Below are positions 11,194 to 23,110 of a stretch of DNA of 64,000 nucleotides, piece after piece. The notes beneath the pieces are model-generated. The model searched no databases and was not told the origin of the DNA. It saw only the letters and a list, made by a program, of their open reading frames with translations. Within the stretch, counting starts at the first letter, position 1. Every line of letters starts with the position of its first letter. The DNA is from Sanghuangporus weigelae (lineage: Eukaryota; Basidiomycota; Agaricomycetes; Hymenochaetales; Hymenochaetaceae), in assembly GCA_033182465.1 (NCBI GenBank), contig CP137327.1:1-64000 (forward strand). Direction: 5' to 3'. Made by a program: the position numbers and the translations under genes.

Positions 11194-12636
11194 TGTAGTG
11201 CACACCGCTATTCTGGGCGTCAGCAGTCAAGTATTGTACATACTTCACCAGTGTACAACACACTGGTGTATCAGCTTCCCGAGTGACTCCAACAGTCACA
11301 AAGGGTGTATATGACTCAATTCGATCCTTCCAAGCGCTCCGCCATACCCTAGGATGCGCCCGAGACTTTGTACATATTTTGGCTCACCCCATTTCACCTT
11401 CCATTGCACATATGTCACATTCCGAGACCCCAAAGACCCATTAATACTGCGCGATAGGTGCCACACCATATTTCATTGTCCATACTTTGTCACACTACCA
11501 CTCACCGACCTCCGCCTCAGTCACCCAAGCGGATATCAGCACTCCAAAGCCTGGACCCAGACTCCTGAAGGGACCCTAGGCCTTTTCATCAGTGTTTCAC
11601 ACCGCCAGGGATCATTCCGACCTGTTTCGAGGTACCCAACAATCGCGTACCTTCATCCCAGACATTCCACGAGGTGTGCTCCGTTGTTCGGACTTTGCCG
11701 AAGTGGTCTCCGAGGTTCGGACTTCCAATCGGAGTTCGCCAACTGGTACATCCGTTCGATCTCTCTGTCCGGTTTGTTCACCGACTTGGTTGCGCGGTTC
11801 GGAGGACCCTTCCTGGACAGTTTTTATATTGTTTCACATTGCCTTGCAGTCCATCTGACCCTTATCGCGTCAGTTTCACACTCCTTGCTATGATTTCATC
11901 CCATTTCACAGTTTCCTGTAGTCCACTAGACTTCTGTCTTGTCGGTTTCATGCTCCTTGTTGTGGTTTTATTACATTTCACCTCACATCTTGTCACGATC
12001 CTCCCCCAGTCCCAGATCAGTCGTTTTGTACATGTTTTGGACCCCCATAGTCTATAAAACCTGCCCAGATGTCGTAGTTTTCAGATAGCGAATACCAGAG
12101 ATCTGTTCAGCGCATACATCCTCTGTTCCGAAGCCTCTCAGACCATCCCGACCGACTCTGTCAGTCATAGAAAGCTGTAGTACCCACCTTGAGTGTCTTG
12201 TCTTCCTTGCCTAGACTAGTCCGGACGTCCCGGGGGTGACTCGGATACTCTCAGCTTGTCTTCTTTCTTTGTCGACTCATCTCCAAGGTGATCAAGTCGC
12301 CGAAGTATTCACTTAGTTCACCGCAGCACGGCCGGATTGGTCTCCCTAGACAACCATTGAGTATCACATCTTGCCTATGTGTATTTACTCCCCCTTTTCC
12401 CCCCTTTTTAGATAGTTCACACCGACCGTTCCGGCCAGAGGTATTCCGACTATCCTCGGTTCCCACAGAGTAGACCGGAGTCTCGGTCTGTCTCAAGGGA
12501 GTCTTCCGGATCACCCTTCTTTGTTTGGTTTCCCCAATTCGTTCTTGCTCGCTCCCTATAGGATCGAACACCCTAGCCTGCTAGGATCGCACCTACAGAC
12601 CTAGTCCGATCGTCCACCCACCCTATCAATCATACA
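11194..12636 (+). mobile_element. LTR-A, full copy, plus orientation
   Basis: 1443 bp, starting TGTAGTGCACACCGC and ending ATCATACA. The TATA-like motif is TCTATAAAAC at 12050-12059. With the minus copy at 8003-9445 it forms a large inverted pair. Flanking bases (CCGT and CTGG) do not match as a target duplication. Confidence 0.85.
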
Positions 12637-13140
12637 CTGGGATTATCTCATTTGTACTTATTTGTTATTGTATTGGCCAGTCTCTGAGCTGTCCACCTAA
12701 CATAATAGTAAGACCCACACCTTGGCTCATGCCTGACTTCGTTGTTGTTAAGCCCTCACCTGTGATGTGTCTCCTGGAGTACATCTCTGAAGGTCGACAT
12801 TGAACAAAACCTGGGTTCACCCATGCAAACGACAAGACCCCTATCTTGCCCATCAAGGTCCGAAGTGACTCCAACATGTTCCGATAGTACCCAACCTGAT
12901 AACCAATCACCTCGTCATGGCATTATGTATTAGCGTCTGGTGGGAAAATCATCTGATGTGCTCGTGGGTAACTCGACGCATCCAATCATCAACAAGCATC
13001 TCATTCATCATCTACGTGAGAGTCTTTTGTATAGTCCTTCACTTCCACAACAAGCCGAATATCCAAGGCAGGTCCCATGTGAATGAAGCCCCCCCCCCAG
13101 TTCCACCCCCAGCCTATCAAGGTGGATCTAACTGACGAGC
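12637..13140 (+). mobile_element. Retroelement remnant linked to LTR-B
   Basis: Bases 12655-12715 resemble the 3' part of LTR-B (TATTGGCC...CACCTAACATAATAG). Bases 12917-13135 match the reverse complement of 44417-44632; both end in the shared peptide-like run YQGGSN followed by a stop. The conserved order suggests a leftover of the LTR and adjoining internal DNA of one family. No domain is recognised. Confidence 0.55.
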
Positions 13141-13524
13141 AAAGTGTGGCACTCCCGACCAACTGCAGGTTCAATGTCTGGGTCCTGTGGACAAGAGTAT
13201 CATGATCAAGCACATTAGCTGGCTGCATCTTCTGTCTGGAAGATCTGGACATTGAGTCTGTGTATATGACTGACCGGATGCGCGAATGCACGATAAATTA
13301 AAGGGTGACTGACAAGGCGTGAAAACAGTACAGTAAGATCTTATTTCTTGGACGAAGCACTCCCTCACAGGATTGTAGTATACAGGAGCCCCGAGAGCCT
13401 AATGAGGAATAATGAGCTCATAGTGGTGGAAAGACCGTCATTCAGTCTACGTACCAACAGTCAGTCGTTTTGATATCCGACGTACTATTGAGTCTGAATC
13501 CGATTGCGTATACGAACAATAAAT
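13141..13524. other. Spacer with no gene seen
   Basis: No supported coding region. A TGTCTGGAAGATCTGGACA imperfect palindrome lies near 13236-13254. It is the same motif class as the array at 43419-43879 and the sites near 17000 and 39150. Confidence 0.5.
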
Positions 13525-14509
13525 TTATAGAGGTTGCTCTGTTCCAATCGTGGATATATACTTGTGGATGTTTTCCGCAGCCGTACCATTCCAACTTGTA
13601 CCTTCCATCTGACAGGCTCTCCAGGACTCTGATTTCCATGTTGCCTGGAGTATCTCATTGATGTCGTCTGCGTTCAGTGTGAGCACGTGTCCGCCAGATG
13701 ATGGGTCACCTGGATTATTCGTGCTATGTTGAGTCTGTTGTGGTCCAAGATAGACAGCGCTACCACTAGAGGTTATAGGAGTAGCACGATTGAGAAAACC
13801 GGTTGAAGTATTGAGTACTCTGTCAGAAAGTATCCAATCCTGCCAAGCGGGGTCATCATCGGGCAATACCAAATTAGGATCTTGAAATGGATGGAATCCA
13901 CGAACACGCATTTCATGGATTATGAACAGCGAAGGAAAGGGTGCGTGGCGATCTAAAATGTCGAGCCCAACTGCTTTGCCGTGGAACTGCTGAAAACCGG
14001 GGGAATTGGAATAGTTGACGAATATGAATTTGCGCTTCTGTTTGTCATGAGTAGTTGCACCAAAACTAGGAGAAAAGGGAGAAACCCACGGAAGGTAAAA
14101 AACGTATGAAGAAGTTGTATCTGTCAAATGACCTGTGATGGTTGGCACACATAAGCAGCCCGTCTCGAGGCTCATGCTCTGGATGGCCTTTTGCTTGTCG
14201 AGGGAGCCAGTGGCGCTCCTTGAGTTCAGACCACTGTGTCTTACATGAGTCTCATGAGAAAGTTGGATGCCCTCGACTTACCAAGAGACCTTCTACCCTT
14301 GGAATTATGTGGCAGTGTTCCAAAGCTTCAGGCTCTGGCACCCCGCAGATGATGCAACGACGTGTACCACGGAAGACATCCCGGTCATTAATTCCAGTGC
14401 TGAAAGCCGCGGTTGATGACAAGGCCGAAAACTCGCGTTCCTCCCAGCCGAAGTCGGTTGGTGGCCCATCTGGACGAAGAGGAAGTTGAAATGTTGGCAA
14501 ATCCGACAT
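13525..14509 (-). pseudogene. HNH-domain protein with one frameshift
   Basis: Three exons fit: 14509-14282, 14234-14090 and 14037-13525, with 47-nt and 52-nt introns (donors GTAAGT and GTGGGT). Exon 1 has RCIICGVPEPEALEHCHIIP, the first Cys pair and His of a fungal HNH domain. Exon 2 has ERHWLPRQAKGHPEH and GLLMCANHHRSFD, completing the HNH signature. Exon 3 has FVNYSNSPGFQQFHGKA and ends with the family-like tail WKSESWRACQMEGTSW. Exon 2 is one base too long: AAAGG near 14219-14223 shifts frame just after WSELK. This is either a real frameshift or a one-base homopolymer error. Such proteins are common in basidiomycetes; the function is unknown and nuclease activity is inferred only from HNH. 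Confidence 0.75.
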
Positions 14510-14932
14510 GATAGTCGCAAAAGAAGGTGTGGCATAAGTACGTGACGACATTGTCATTGTGCGGTGGTACACTTTAAGATCATGTGACTCGAAATGGCAT
14601 AGCATATTAGTAATACTATTATTAGCAATAAATAAATGATGACGTTATACTATTATAAACATGCATGTTGGATTGCTTTTCGCAGTCACAAGGCCAGAAA
14701 AAAAAAGACCTGTTGGCACGTCTGTCGGAATTCCGTTTGAACGTACATGTGCGGGTGGTGAAGTCATAGAGCTCGTTGTACCCACTGGTTTGTCGGGGGA
14801 TACTGTGTGTAATCTCTCTCTCGACAACAAAATGTGTTTGGTCATTAATAGACTCTGATACAAGGTCGTTGGAACCATCCGGAATTTGGGGTATGTAACT
14901 AAGCGCAAAGCATGCCAAGCAATAGAGGAAGA
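14510..14932. other. Spacer between HNH and hexokinase remnants
   Basis: No supported gene. Open frames here have no recognisable domain and overlap each other on both strands. The stretch probably holds 5' sequence of the HNH gene and 3' sequence of the hexokinase copy. Confidence 0.4.
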
Positions 14933-16698
14933 CTAAACATGAGAGAAGATCCCTGCTTCCTTGCGCGCCTTCGTCATTGCTGAAGAAGGTTAAGTGAGGC
15001 AAAATCAGCAACAGCAGACAACATCGGGAGAAAAGTAAGAGAATAGCAACGTACCAGCAATGATCGCACTCCCGACTCCACTGCCATCTTCGGCGTGATG
15101 CGTTACTATATTGTTAAAAAGGTATGTTAGCCCAGAGTTCCGCGACTCGAACGAGGCGGCAAGGCACATACCGGCCCTTGTCACCGAAGATGTCGACTAA
15201 ATCCTCGTGCACACGATCTGCAAAGCCGGGGTATTTCTAGTGATGAGAAAACTCATCAGATTTAGTGTGTCGCCAATACTGTGAATCGAACGCACGTTAT
15301 ATAGTGACCCGTCTGCACCAACACTGCATCCTTCGTCTAAATAGCCCATTTTGGTCACGATAGCCGCGATACCGCAGGCATTCAAACGCGCAGCTCGGCG
15401 CCCTACCAAGCGCGCAAGGGCTCGGAAGAATTGCCGTTCGGCAAGCGTTGTCTCAAGAGCAAAGAAATGCGTGAAGATACCGATAATCATGAGAAGCTCG
15501 TCTGTCGGATCACTGGCGAGGGAACATGTCATTCGTAGGGTACAAAGCTGCGCCAATAAAAACCGCACCTTTCCGTCAGTGATAGGAAAGCGGTATCAAA
15601 GCAGTATGGTTTCTCGAGCTTGTACGTATTTTGACCGAGGAAAAGTACACCCTCGTCAATAAGTTCGCAGATGACCAGCCGTAAGATTTCACCCAGGTAT
15701 CGACCTGAGATGAGTTTCTAAACGTATGCGTCAAAGGACGGATATAAGAGAGCAGAAACGAACCCTACGCACTTCAAATGCTTGTTCCCCGGGCTTGTTC
15801 GATGTTTCGTCTACAATCTGATCGTATTTTGTCCTGGGAAGATGTTCATGAAGATGCGAATCGAATGCGCCCTGATATAAAGTTCATCTCAAAGCGTCTC
15901 TTCCCGATAATAAAGGCTGCACGTACCCACTCGCAGTTACCTTCTCAGAGTAAGGACCTGTTTCGGACCTGTCCAGGCCGAGGTCGTGGATCTTTGTGAT
16001 TTCGCTGACTTTCTCCATGTAGGCAGCATTGCATCCTGTACCAAAGATGACGGCAATCTTGGTACGTGGGTTGACATAATGGGAGGCAATACGTGTTCCG
16101 GTGGTATCATTGATGAGCGCAGTCAAACTTATTGGGAGATCCTGGCAACAGGTCGATGAGAGTTTATGCAGGATAGATAGGCAAAGACACGCACTAGCTT
16201 CTCAATGGACTTTCGGAACATCTCTGCGACATCTCGGACTTCAGTATTAGGCGCGCCAAAGCCCTTTGTCCAACGAATGAGCACTCCGTGATCAATGCGT
16301 TCTTGGCTACAGAAGAATGTCATATACGAGATCGCAACAGATAAATACGCGGGTGACTCTGGCCAAGGATAATAAGAAGTCGAACTCACAGTAAAGCCGA
16401 GGGGCAGCTGTTGCCCAGGCTGTAACAAGGTTTCCGTGTGCCCAGTTGATTCTGTCTGCTCTACTCGGAACGACTTCTTATCCTTCTCCTCAGTGTCCAA
16501 AGAGACGTTGGCACCCGGTTCAGAAACGGTAGACAAATTGGTTTCGATGAACGTCTTGAGGCACTCTGCGCAAACATCGAATAGTTTTTCTCCGTCGTCA
16601 TGTTTTTGTTCTTCTGTAAGACGGTATTTTGTTTGGGCGATTTCGAACTTTCCCTCGCCTTGGAGAGAGACGAGAGAGACGTGCAGGTTTGTGCCGCC
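14933..16698 (-). pseudogene. Hexokinase, 5'-truncated copy
   Basis: Hexokinase phosphorylates glucose at the first step of glycolysis. The minus strand starts at an intron acceptor (CCTCTAG) followed by GGTNLHVSLVSLQGEG. It continues SQERIDHGVLIRWTKGFGAP, LTALINDTTGT, HYVNPRTKIAVIFGTGCNAA, WGAFDSHLHEHLPRTKYDQI, KLISGRYLGEILRL, HFFALETTLAERQFF, ACGIAAIVTKMGY and HHAEDGSGVGSAII. The last exon reads AMTKARKEAGIFSHV and stops at 14933. Introns are retained. The N-terminal exons, including the start of the ATP-binding region, are missing, and a frame change near 15950 separates TGPYSEK from NCEWGAFD. This is a genomic fragment, not a working gene. Confidence 0.85.
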
Positions 16699-17427
16699 TA
16701 GAGGTCAAGATATATGCACATGCATTTATTGTGATAGACACGGCGATAGGGCTCCGTGCGTATCCGTAATATACGGATACGGCCGTATACGCATACGGCC
16801 GTGTCCGTACTGGCTTTGGATGCTGATTGGATGCTTATCCGTAAGGTGGATTTCAGTTTTTTTTGTCCCAAAACCTTGTCGGCTAAGGGTGAGCCGAGTT
16901 GTCGGTCGTGCCATCAGTGCACGAAATTTAGGAATCTATGAAGGGGGGTAGACAGGACCCCTGATAATCCCTACAAATGTATGGGGCCGATCCGGACATG
17001 ATGACCCCCGATTTGGGCCTATAGGTCTGAGGCGATCCGGATAATGTGGACCCAAAAATGGCGCATGTTTGAGGTAATTGTCCGGATAAGACGAACGTCC
17101 GGGACGGGATGTGTGAGGCCGTCCGGATAGAGACAGCGCGGTCATGTGGAGTGGACATCATGGGACTCTGCGAACATTTTCCTTAAACGGTTCTCTTTGT
17201 CAACCATCTCAACTCAGATCTTGTTGGTGAAATCAGAATAGGAAACACAATTTATTCGATATTGTATTGCTTATCATAGAAACTCCTGTCTTCGGTAATG
17301 TGGAATGTAATATAAATTTCCTTAATAAGGATAAGAAATTACAAAAAAGGAGCATACAGCCTTAAACCCAAACTGAGACAGACCGAACCACGTCCCGAAA
17401 TTCGCCCAGACCCATACACTCGATACA
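16699..17427. other. Palindrome-rich spacer
   Basis: No supported gene. Directly upstream of the hexokinase break, at about 16757-16800, lie palindromes built on GTATCCGTA...TACGGATAC and ATACGGCCGTAT. Bases 16985-17130 hold five TCCGGA-type words (GATCCGGACATG, GATCCGGATAATG, GTCCGGATAAG, GTCCGGGAC, GTCCGGATAG). They are related to the palindrome family at 43419-43879. Confidence 0.5.
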
Positions 17428-18563
17428 ATGGACACTGGATATGTATCGGGTTCATCTGCAATGGAAAGGATAAGCAGGTCAGTCATCCAGATGCCTAGGG
17501 ACCTCCAGGACAAAAAAATACCTTCGAGTTTGTCTGTTCGGGCTCTCTTGAGTCGCATTTCTTTCGTGACACAGGGCAGTGCGAAGGAGATGGATGATTG
17601 GAGGACGTTATTCAGTGCGAAAGAACCGAATGCAGGACTGGAGGGGCTTTTCCGAGTGTGTGTTCTGCCACCCGAGGGTATGTTGGACAAGATTTTGGCG
17701 AACTATACGAAAGTACGAGCGAAGTCAGTATTGGATTGGTCATGCATGAAATCTGGAAAGGAAGTACGTTACCCGCTTACTGTTTTGGCTATTTATCGGG
17801 AGGTTGGACATGCAAACAAGATACGGATGCTCTGGAGGCAAGCGGAGGACTGGATGGCGCGATGGTCTGGACAAAAAAATGGCATGGAGGACGCAACCCT
17901 GCTAGCAGACAGGCTTATCTGCACACTTGAATGGGATACGTACATCCATGCAACCGGTACACACGTTTCTACGAATAACCTGCTTCCAATCCTCAGTGAC
18001 GAGTGGATGTCAGACAATCAACTCGACATGATGCTTCAAGTACTTACGGAACAGTTGGGTACCTCTACAGAGCCAAGCGAAGCGATAATAGCACCTTCTA
18101 TCTTCGCTCAGCATGTGAAGAACGTGTTTTTAATGAAGGACAAACGGAATGGACTCACTATTGGTCTTCTTGAGCGCTATAAGCGCATGTTAATGACTAG
18201 AAAGAAGAGAACGATTTTTTTCATTTCATTGGTGTGCGGAAACCATTTCGTGGCCTGGAAAATTGATTATGAATGTGCAACCCTGGCACACGGTGAGTTT
18301 TCCCTGCAGGATGAATGTTTTCCGTTTGTAATAATGTGTTTCTGGCGTTGACAGGCGATTCACTTGGTGTTAGTGAGAGGAACCTTGATGAAGTAAAAGA
18401 AAGTATGTTGTGGTGGATGAGAACTTTGTATTTGAATGAACGGCAGGGGACGTACCTTGGAAACAAAATAGTGCACGGCGATCAGATGAAAGGAGATGGG
18501 TTTTCGTGTGGTATGATTGCCTGTAACGCAATTGCTCACGAGGTCTTTGGCGTCTTCATGTAG
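17428..18563 (+). CDS. Ulp1/C48-family cysteine protease-like protein
   Basis: Two exons, 17428-18292 and 18355-18563, join across a 62-nt intron (GTGAGT...TTGACAG) to give 357 residues. The C-terminal third has the Ulp1 peptidase layout: GNHFVAWKIDYE supplies the His, HGDSLG across the splice supplies the Asp, and GDQMKGDGFSCGMIACN supplies the Gln and the nucleophilic Cys. Ulp1 proteases cleave SUMO; in fungal genomes such domains are often found in or beside transposons. A transposase-like pseudogene follows 108 bp downstream on the same strand, so this may be part of a mobile element. The N-terminal 200 residues are unrecognised. The true start could lie further upstream in another exon. 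Confidence 0.7.
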
Positions 18564-18671
18564 ATGTATTCAATGCAATAATTATGCATCACAATCAACG
18601 TGTAAGTAAATTCCACACAGCAACAATGAAATATAGCTCACCTTCTCCCTAAGAGCCTGCAAAGTAATCAA

Positions 18672-21160
18672 GTGAAATCCAACCTCGTCTCTGTTTCTGA
18701 TGATGATGACGACGATGACGACAATGTTGACATTCTCGATGTCACTGTCAGATCAGCCGCAGTACACTCCAGAAATACAAGTCAAGAAGACGAGGCTGCA
18801 GACGAACAGTCTTGCGGCAAGTCTGAAATTTCTATGTGGCGAGAAGATGACGGAATGGACTCGCAAGGTGATGATTTAATGGCCAACTACAGCTCTGGCC
18901 CTCCTACATCCATCACATCCAGCCGACCGTCTTCGCCTACGATTTCCATCCAAGACATGGATAAACAATCATATACGAAAACATTGCAGGAGGAGATGAA
19001 CGAAGAAAGACGAGATAGCCCACCCAAAGGGCGTGTTCTATCGCAAGCCGGTCCAGACGAAGGACACGGAGATTCGCAAGACACACTCATAGGAGCTCAA
19101 GGAGACGTCCTGATGACAGGAGCACAGGGGAATCTGAAGTGAGCCAGAGGAGACAAAGAACACAAAGGAAAGCCAGTAAAACAAAGCAAACCGGCGCCAG
19201 TTGGGCCACTGGACTTGTTTCTCAGGTCAAAGGATACGAGCGCGAGAATGTGTGATGGAGGTGATAAGGATGGGAAAGAGCTCAAAGAGACGATGGACGG
19301 TGAGAGTGAAGGACACGACCAGCTACCGAATGAAGAATATGCGTCCCCCTCAATCGGATTCGTGTCGTACGAGATCACGAGACTGGGTCAGTCACGATCG
19401 GCACAACATGCGAGAAAGATGCGCGAAGCTCGTCTTTCAGGTACTCAAGACGTTAATGAACCACTTTATTATCGCAAAATTCGTCGTCCTTGCCTCGAAT
19501 ACGACCCAAGAGCGCAGTTTGACCCTGGAAACTGGAAGGTATAACATTCAAAATGTGGTTTCTGGTACAGAACGAAATCTCTTTATCAACCTGGCCTCTT
19601 CATCGACCATGCCATCTCTTGCAAGGGTCGCCAGACTCTGGAAAAGTTCCTTGAACCTGTCTCTTCGGATTTGAGATCGTCTAGCATGCATATGAAATTG
19701 CCCAGCAAGCATTGACCCTCTCTGGTACTGCATGCCTGTTCTGGACTCACTGCTGCAGATGACAAGCGCATCGGAACTTATCTTTGATGGCCAACAGCGC
19801 TGGGAGGGGGGGTAAACCTCTTCACGAGTTGGCCAGGGAAAAGTACGGTAAGCTGTACTCCGAACTTAGTGGCAAAAAGAAGAAAGATATCAATCGGCTA
19901 CATGAAGCCGGTTGGACATGGGTTGTGAAGAATCATCATCAAGCTGTCTTTTCGACAGCCTGTGACAAGACCGTAAAGGTTTCAGTAACCTTTTTGGGGA
20001 CTAACTTTACATGCCAGGCTTGCGTGGACCTCCTTCGCCTGAAGACATTCCGAAATGCCATCAGCCGAGCAGAGCCGGAACCCAAAAACATGAAGTATGT
20101 TCCCACGATGTTCCATCACTCGGAAATAAGTCAAAAGTTTTTGAAAATCAAAGGTGTTGCCGAGCTTATTGATCCCAAGGTGAGTATCAACGACTGGAGC
20201 TTTCTTTTTCCTTATTTACATGCGTTTTTATAGAATCAAATGACCAGCATAGCTGTTCGTTATGCAAAAGGAGTGGCTAATGGAGATTTTGTCGACCATG
20301 TGGTCTTTACTGGACTGGTCGAAACTTTCATGCGGCGAATGGAGCGTGATCGAAAGGGTTTGAATATGACCAATTTCAAGTATCCCACAGCTTTTGACGA
20401 GTTTATAACGACTGTGCATATGGTCTGTCCACAAGCATATAGACTAATCAAGGACTATTTTCCGGTAAGATCAGACAGGAGCATTCGGTATGATTCACTT
20501 TTTTGTTCATCTGTATTTTCCTTCTTCGACTGACAAGCCTTTTTTCAGTAGACGCAATGGAAGAGACGGCCAGTTCGTTGGGGGTATATCCGACCGCTCG
20601 TTTGAATGGGCAGCGAGGTTCGTGAAGGCATTGAAGGTCCCGGGGGACCATGTTGCGCTCAGTGCCGATGACACGAAACTTTTTGCAAAGTTTTGACCTT
20701 TCTTGGACAGGGAGAAGGATAAGTGGTACATTGTCGGAGCAGCCGGAGACCCATACCTTGTTGGAGATCCGGCAGACCTCCGAGATGAACTGGAGAAGGC
20801 AGATCTGGAGAAAGCAACAAAGGTGAGTGTTGATTTTTTCTCTACTGTGGCTGACATTGATTAATTTCGTGTCTATAGGTTCGCATTTGGGTCCTTATGG
20901 TTCCTCTCCCGAAGGTACCCCCAATTGTTCTAGCCGCGCTAGCGATCACCAAAAAGATCTCCGCAGAAGACCTTTACTCATACACGATGCGAGTTGTCGA
21001 CAGCCTTCACAAGGTCAGAATTTGGCCAGTTTCTTACGCTTGTAATGGCACCGAGAAGGAGAGAGCGAACCAACGAAGACTGCTCGATCAAGCACATTCC
21101 TCGGACACCAGACGAATTCCGGCCCCTTCGAGTGCAGCTCCAGACGCGTTACAAGTGTAG
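18672..21160 (+). pseudogene. Transposase-like gene, decayed
   Basis: An acidic start (poly-Asp at 18699-18722) leads into SAQHARKMREARLSGTQDVN, HSKCGFWYRTKSLYQP, CSGLTAADDKRIGTYL, NSAGRGGKPLHELAREKYGK, FVKALKVPGDHVALSADDTK, KDKWYIVGAAGDPYLVGDPA, VRIWVLMVPLPKVPPIVLAA and PVSYACNGTEKERANQRRLL. I recognise the pattern as a repetitive Agaricomycete family. The spaced ADDTKL and ACxGTE motifs suggest an RNase-H-type DDE transposase, but that is inference. Introns with GTGAGT and GTATGA donors are retained (20192-20233, near 20487-20549 and 20823-20878). Stops at 19140-19142, 19542-19544 and 20694-20696 and a frame change near 19783 break it. It stops abruptly at an LTR piece. Confidence 0.65.
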
Positions 21161-21162
21161 GG

Positions 21163-21960
21163 ATGATAGAGAAGTGTCCCTAGTGGCAACACGAGTCGAA
21201 CTGATCACACAGGACTTGGGTGCGACTGCAGGGCAGGGGACACAAGACGTATGGCACAGAACTATTGTATATTCAAAGGAGACGAGTGAGTTGGGTGAGT
21301 ACAGAGTGAGTCGAGTAGAACTGTGACTGTAGCTAGCTGAGGAGACTGAGCTGGACTGGAACTGGGCTTCTGGTCCGTACTGAACTAACTGCCAACTATA
21401 CGAATAGCACGCCTATTTATAACATTGTCCAGACCCGAGCCTTCGAGGCATCAGGGAGCATAACGAAGAGAAATCGGAAGGTATGTCACAAGGGTAAGCA
21501 TGGAAACAAATGGCAAGGTGAGTATAATGAAGAGAAATCGGAAGGCATATCACGAGGGTAAGCATGGAGAACAAATGGCGAGCTGAGCATATTGGGTGGG
21601 CATAAGGGTCGTAGAGCATAAAACAAAATGTCGAGCGTGCGTAAAGAGCGCAACACGTCAGACTGGTTGAGGTGTTGGGGATCAGCTCCGAGTCCTATGG
21701 TTCAGTTCTTCGGTTCAGTCGAGCGATAGGACGAGTCAGCCATATCGTCCTTGTAGGGTCGAATGGGCGGCTCATACGTCCGAAGCAAGCCTTCGTTGGA
21801 CTTTCAAGTACCGCATGCACGTCCTCACTTACAAATTGATTGAGAGTAGTCCTAGTGGCCGTTTCCAACTTCGGACGAGTCGATCCACACAGGGTCTCGC
21901 TGTTATGATGCAGAACCCAGCGGAACACGTATCATGTGCCCAATTCCGGACTTAGCATGT
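21163..21960 (-). mobile_element. LTR-C fragment
   Basis: This matches 42140-42880 in the same orientation. Shared runs are CTGGACTGGAACTGGGC/CTAGAACTGGGC, CTATTTATAACATTGTCC, GAGCCTTCGA, GAGCATGGAGAACAAA and CTGTTATGATGC. Only the 5' part of the LTR is present. It cuts off the transposase-like pseudogene on its left and the CSE1 fragment on its right. Confidence 0.65.
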
Positions 21961-21965
21961 CGGAA

Positions 21966-22836
21966 CTCTCTTCAGTGCATAAGTGATGTAATTTGAAGAA
22001 CCGAGATGGCGCAGGAGAAGTGGCAATGATGTCATCAATGAGACTCTTCGAGGGTCAAGAGGTGCTTTATAAACCTGCCTGATTTTGAAAAGAGTATAAG
22101 AAGCAAATTGAGTCAACCTAAAGGATCGGATGCATAGCGTCGGAGTCGGCTTGTAGGTCCTCGAATACGTTTCGTGAAAAGAAGTCTATAGCATCAACCA
22201 GAGCATTTGTGCTCATCACTCCTTTCTGTGAGATAATCAAAGAATGAGGGCAGCAGGTCGACAGAAGAGAGTATCTTACCTGAACGTCGTGATAGCAGAA
22301 GATATACACTCTGATCTTTCCGGTTCCAGCTATCTTCACCTCGCGGATTGGACGCGTACTCCTGTAAGCCTAATTTGATCTATCGGAGAACAATTTCTGT
22401 TGTAACTGCAGCATATCTGCTTGTAACAAGAGCACGCAGAACATCTGCAGCAGTTTGGCGCTGTGTCGTTCCTCCAGCAGTCGGACCGTCAGCAATGAGA
22501 GCCGAACTCGCACTAGCAAATGTAAGATCGAGACGCACATATTCAAGAGCGTCGTCTTCGGACTGCACTACTTCATGAGTCCCCAGCGACACATTGAGTA
22601 TGATGATGCCTTCAACAAGGCCATCGATAGTCTCTCGGCTCTCGAAAATTCCTCGAAAATTCCCAGAGCGGATAGCCGTACTAAGAAAACGGAGTGACTG
22701 ACTTACGAGGCCGGATCGCCGACCGCCACTCAGAAGACGCCAGAGAGCACGAACGAAAGCTTCAACTGAATTTGAGCTGACGAGCAGCTCCGGATACCGA
22801 TGAGCACATGCTTCAGCAAGCTCAAAAATAGCGGTG
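21966..22836 (-). pseudogene. CSE1 fragment, continuing the copy at 37295-39113
   Basis: The minus strand reads IFELAEACAHRYPELLVSSN, LVSQSLRFLSTAIRSGNFRG, EVVQSEDDALEYVRLDLTFA, RKDQSVY and, after the same short intron, AIDFFSRNVFEDLQADSD. This is CSE1 in order. It ends at AAAATAGCGG, and the gene resumes at 37295 (GTGGTCTTTATTTGAG). The uninterrupted form of this junction is visible at 4388-4405 (AAAAATACCGGTCTTTG), which shows that 22837-37294 is an insertion. Confidence 0.8.
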
Positions 22837-23110
22837 TAGTGGGTGGTGTGTGTCTCTGAAGGCGCTACCAATGTCTGTCCTACTAAGGGTGCTGAATGTA
22901 TGAAGAAACCTCCGAAAACGAGATGCCGACACTGTCAGACTCTAAATCCCCACTACCCAGCAGATGCCAGGGACTGTCAGAGACATGATAGAGGGGTGTA
23001 GGGATGCCGAAGTATGAAAGGGATAAGCTAATAGGGCTGCTGCTCAAAAGGGGGGGTCACAGGAGGCTGCCGACGTACTAGAAACTCGGACACAGGGTCA
23101 GCAGGACCGT
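22837..23110 (+). mobile_element. Left part of a split LTR-like element (LTR-J)
   Basis: It begins TGTAGTGGGTGG exactly at the break in the CSE1 copy, and its partner at 36980-37294 ends GTGCACTACA. The CSE1 flanks GCGG and GTGG fit a 4-bp target duplication with one C-to-T change. It is split by LTR-A and then by Gypsy-1. No coding signal is seen. Confidence 0.6.
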
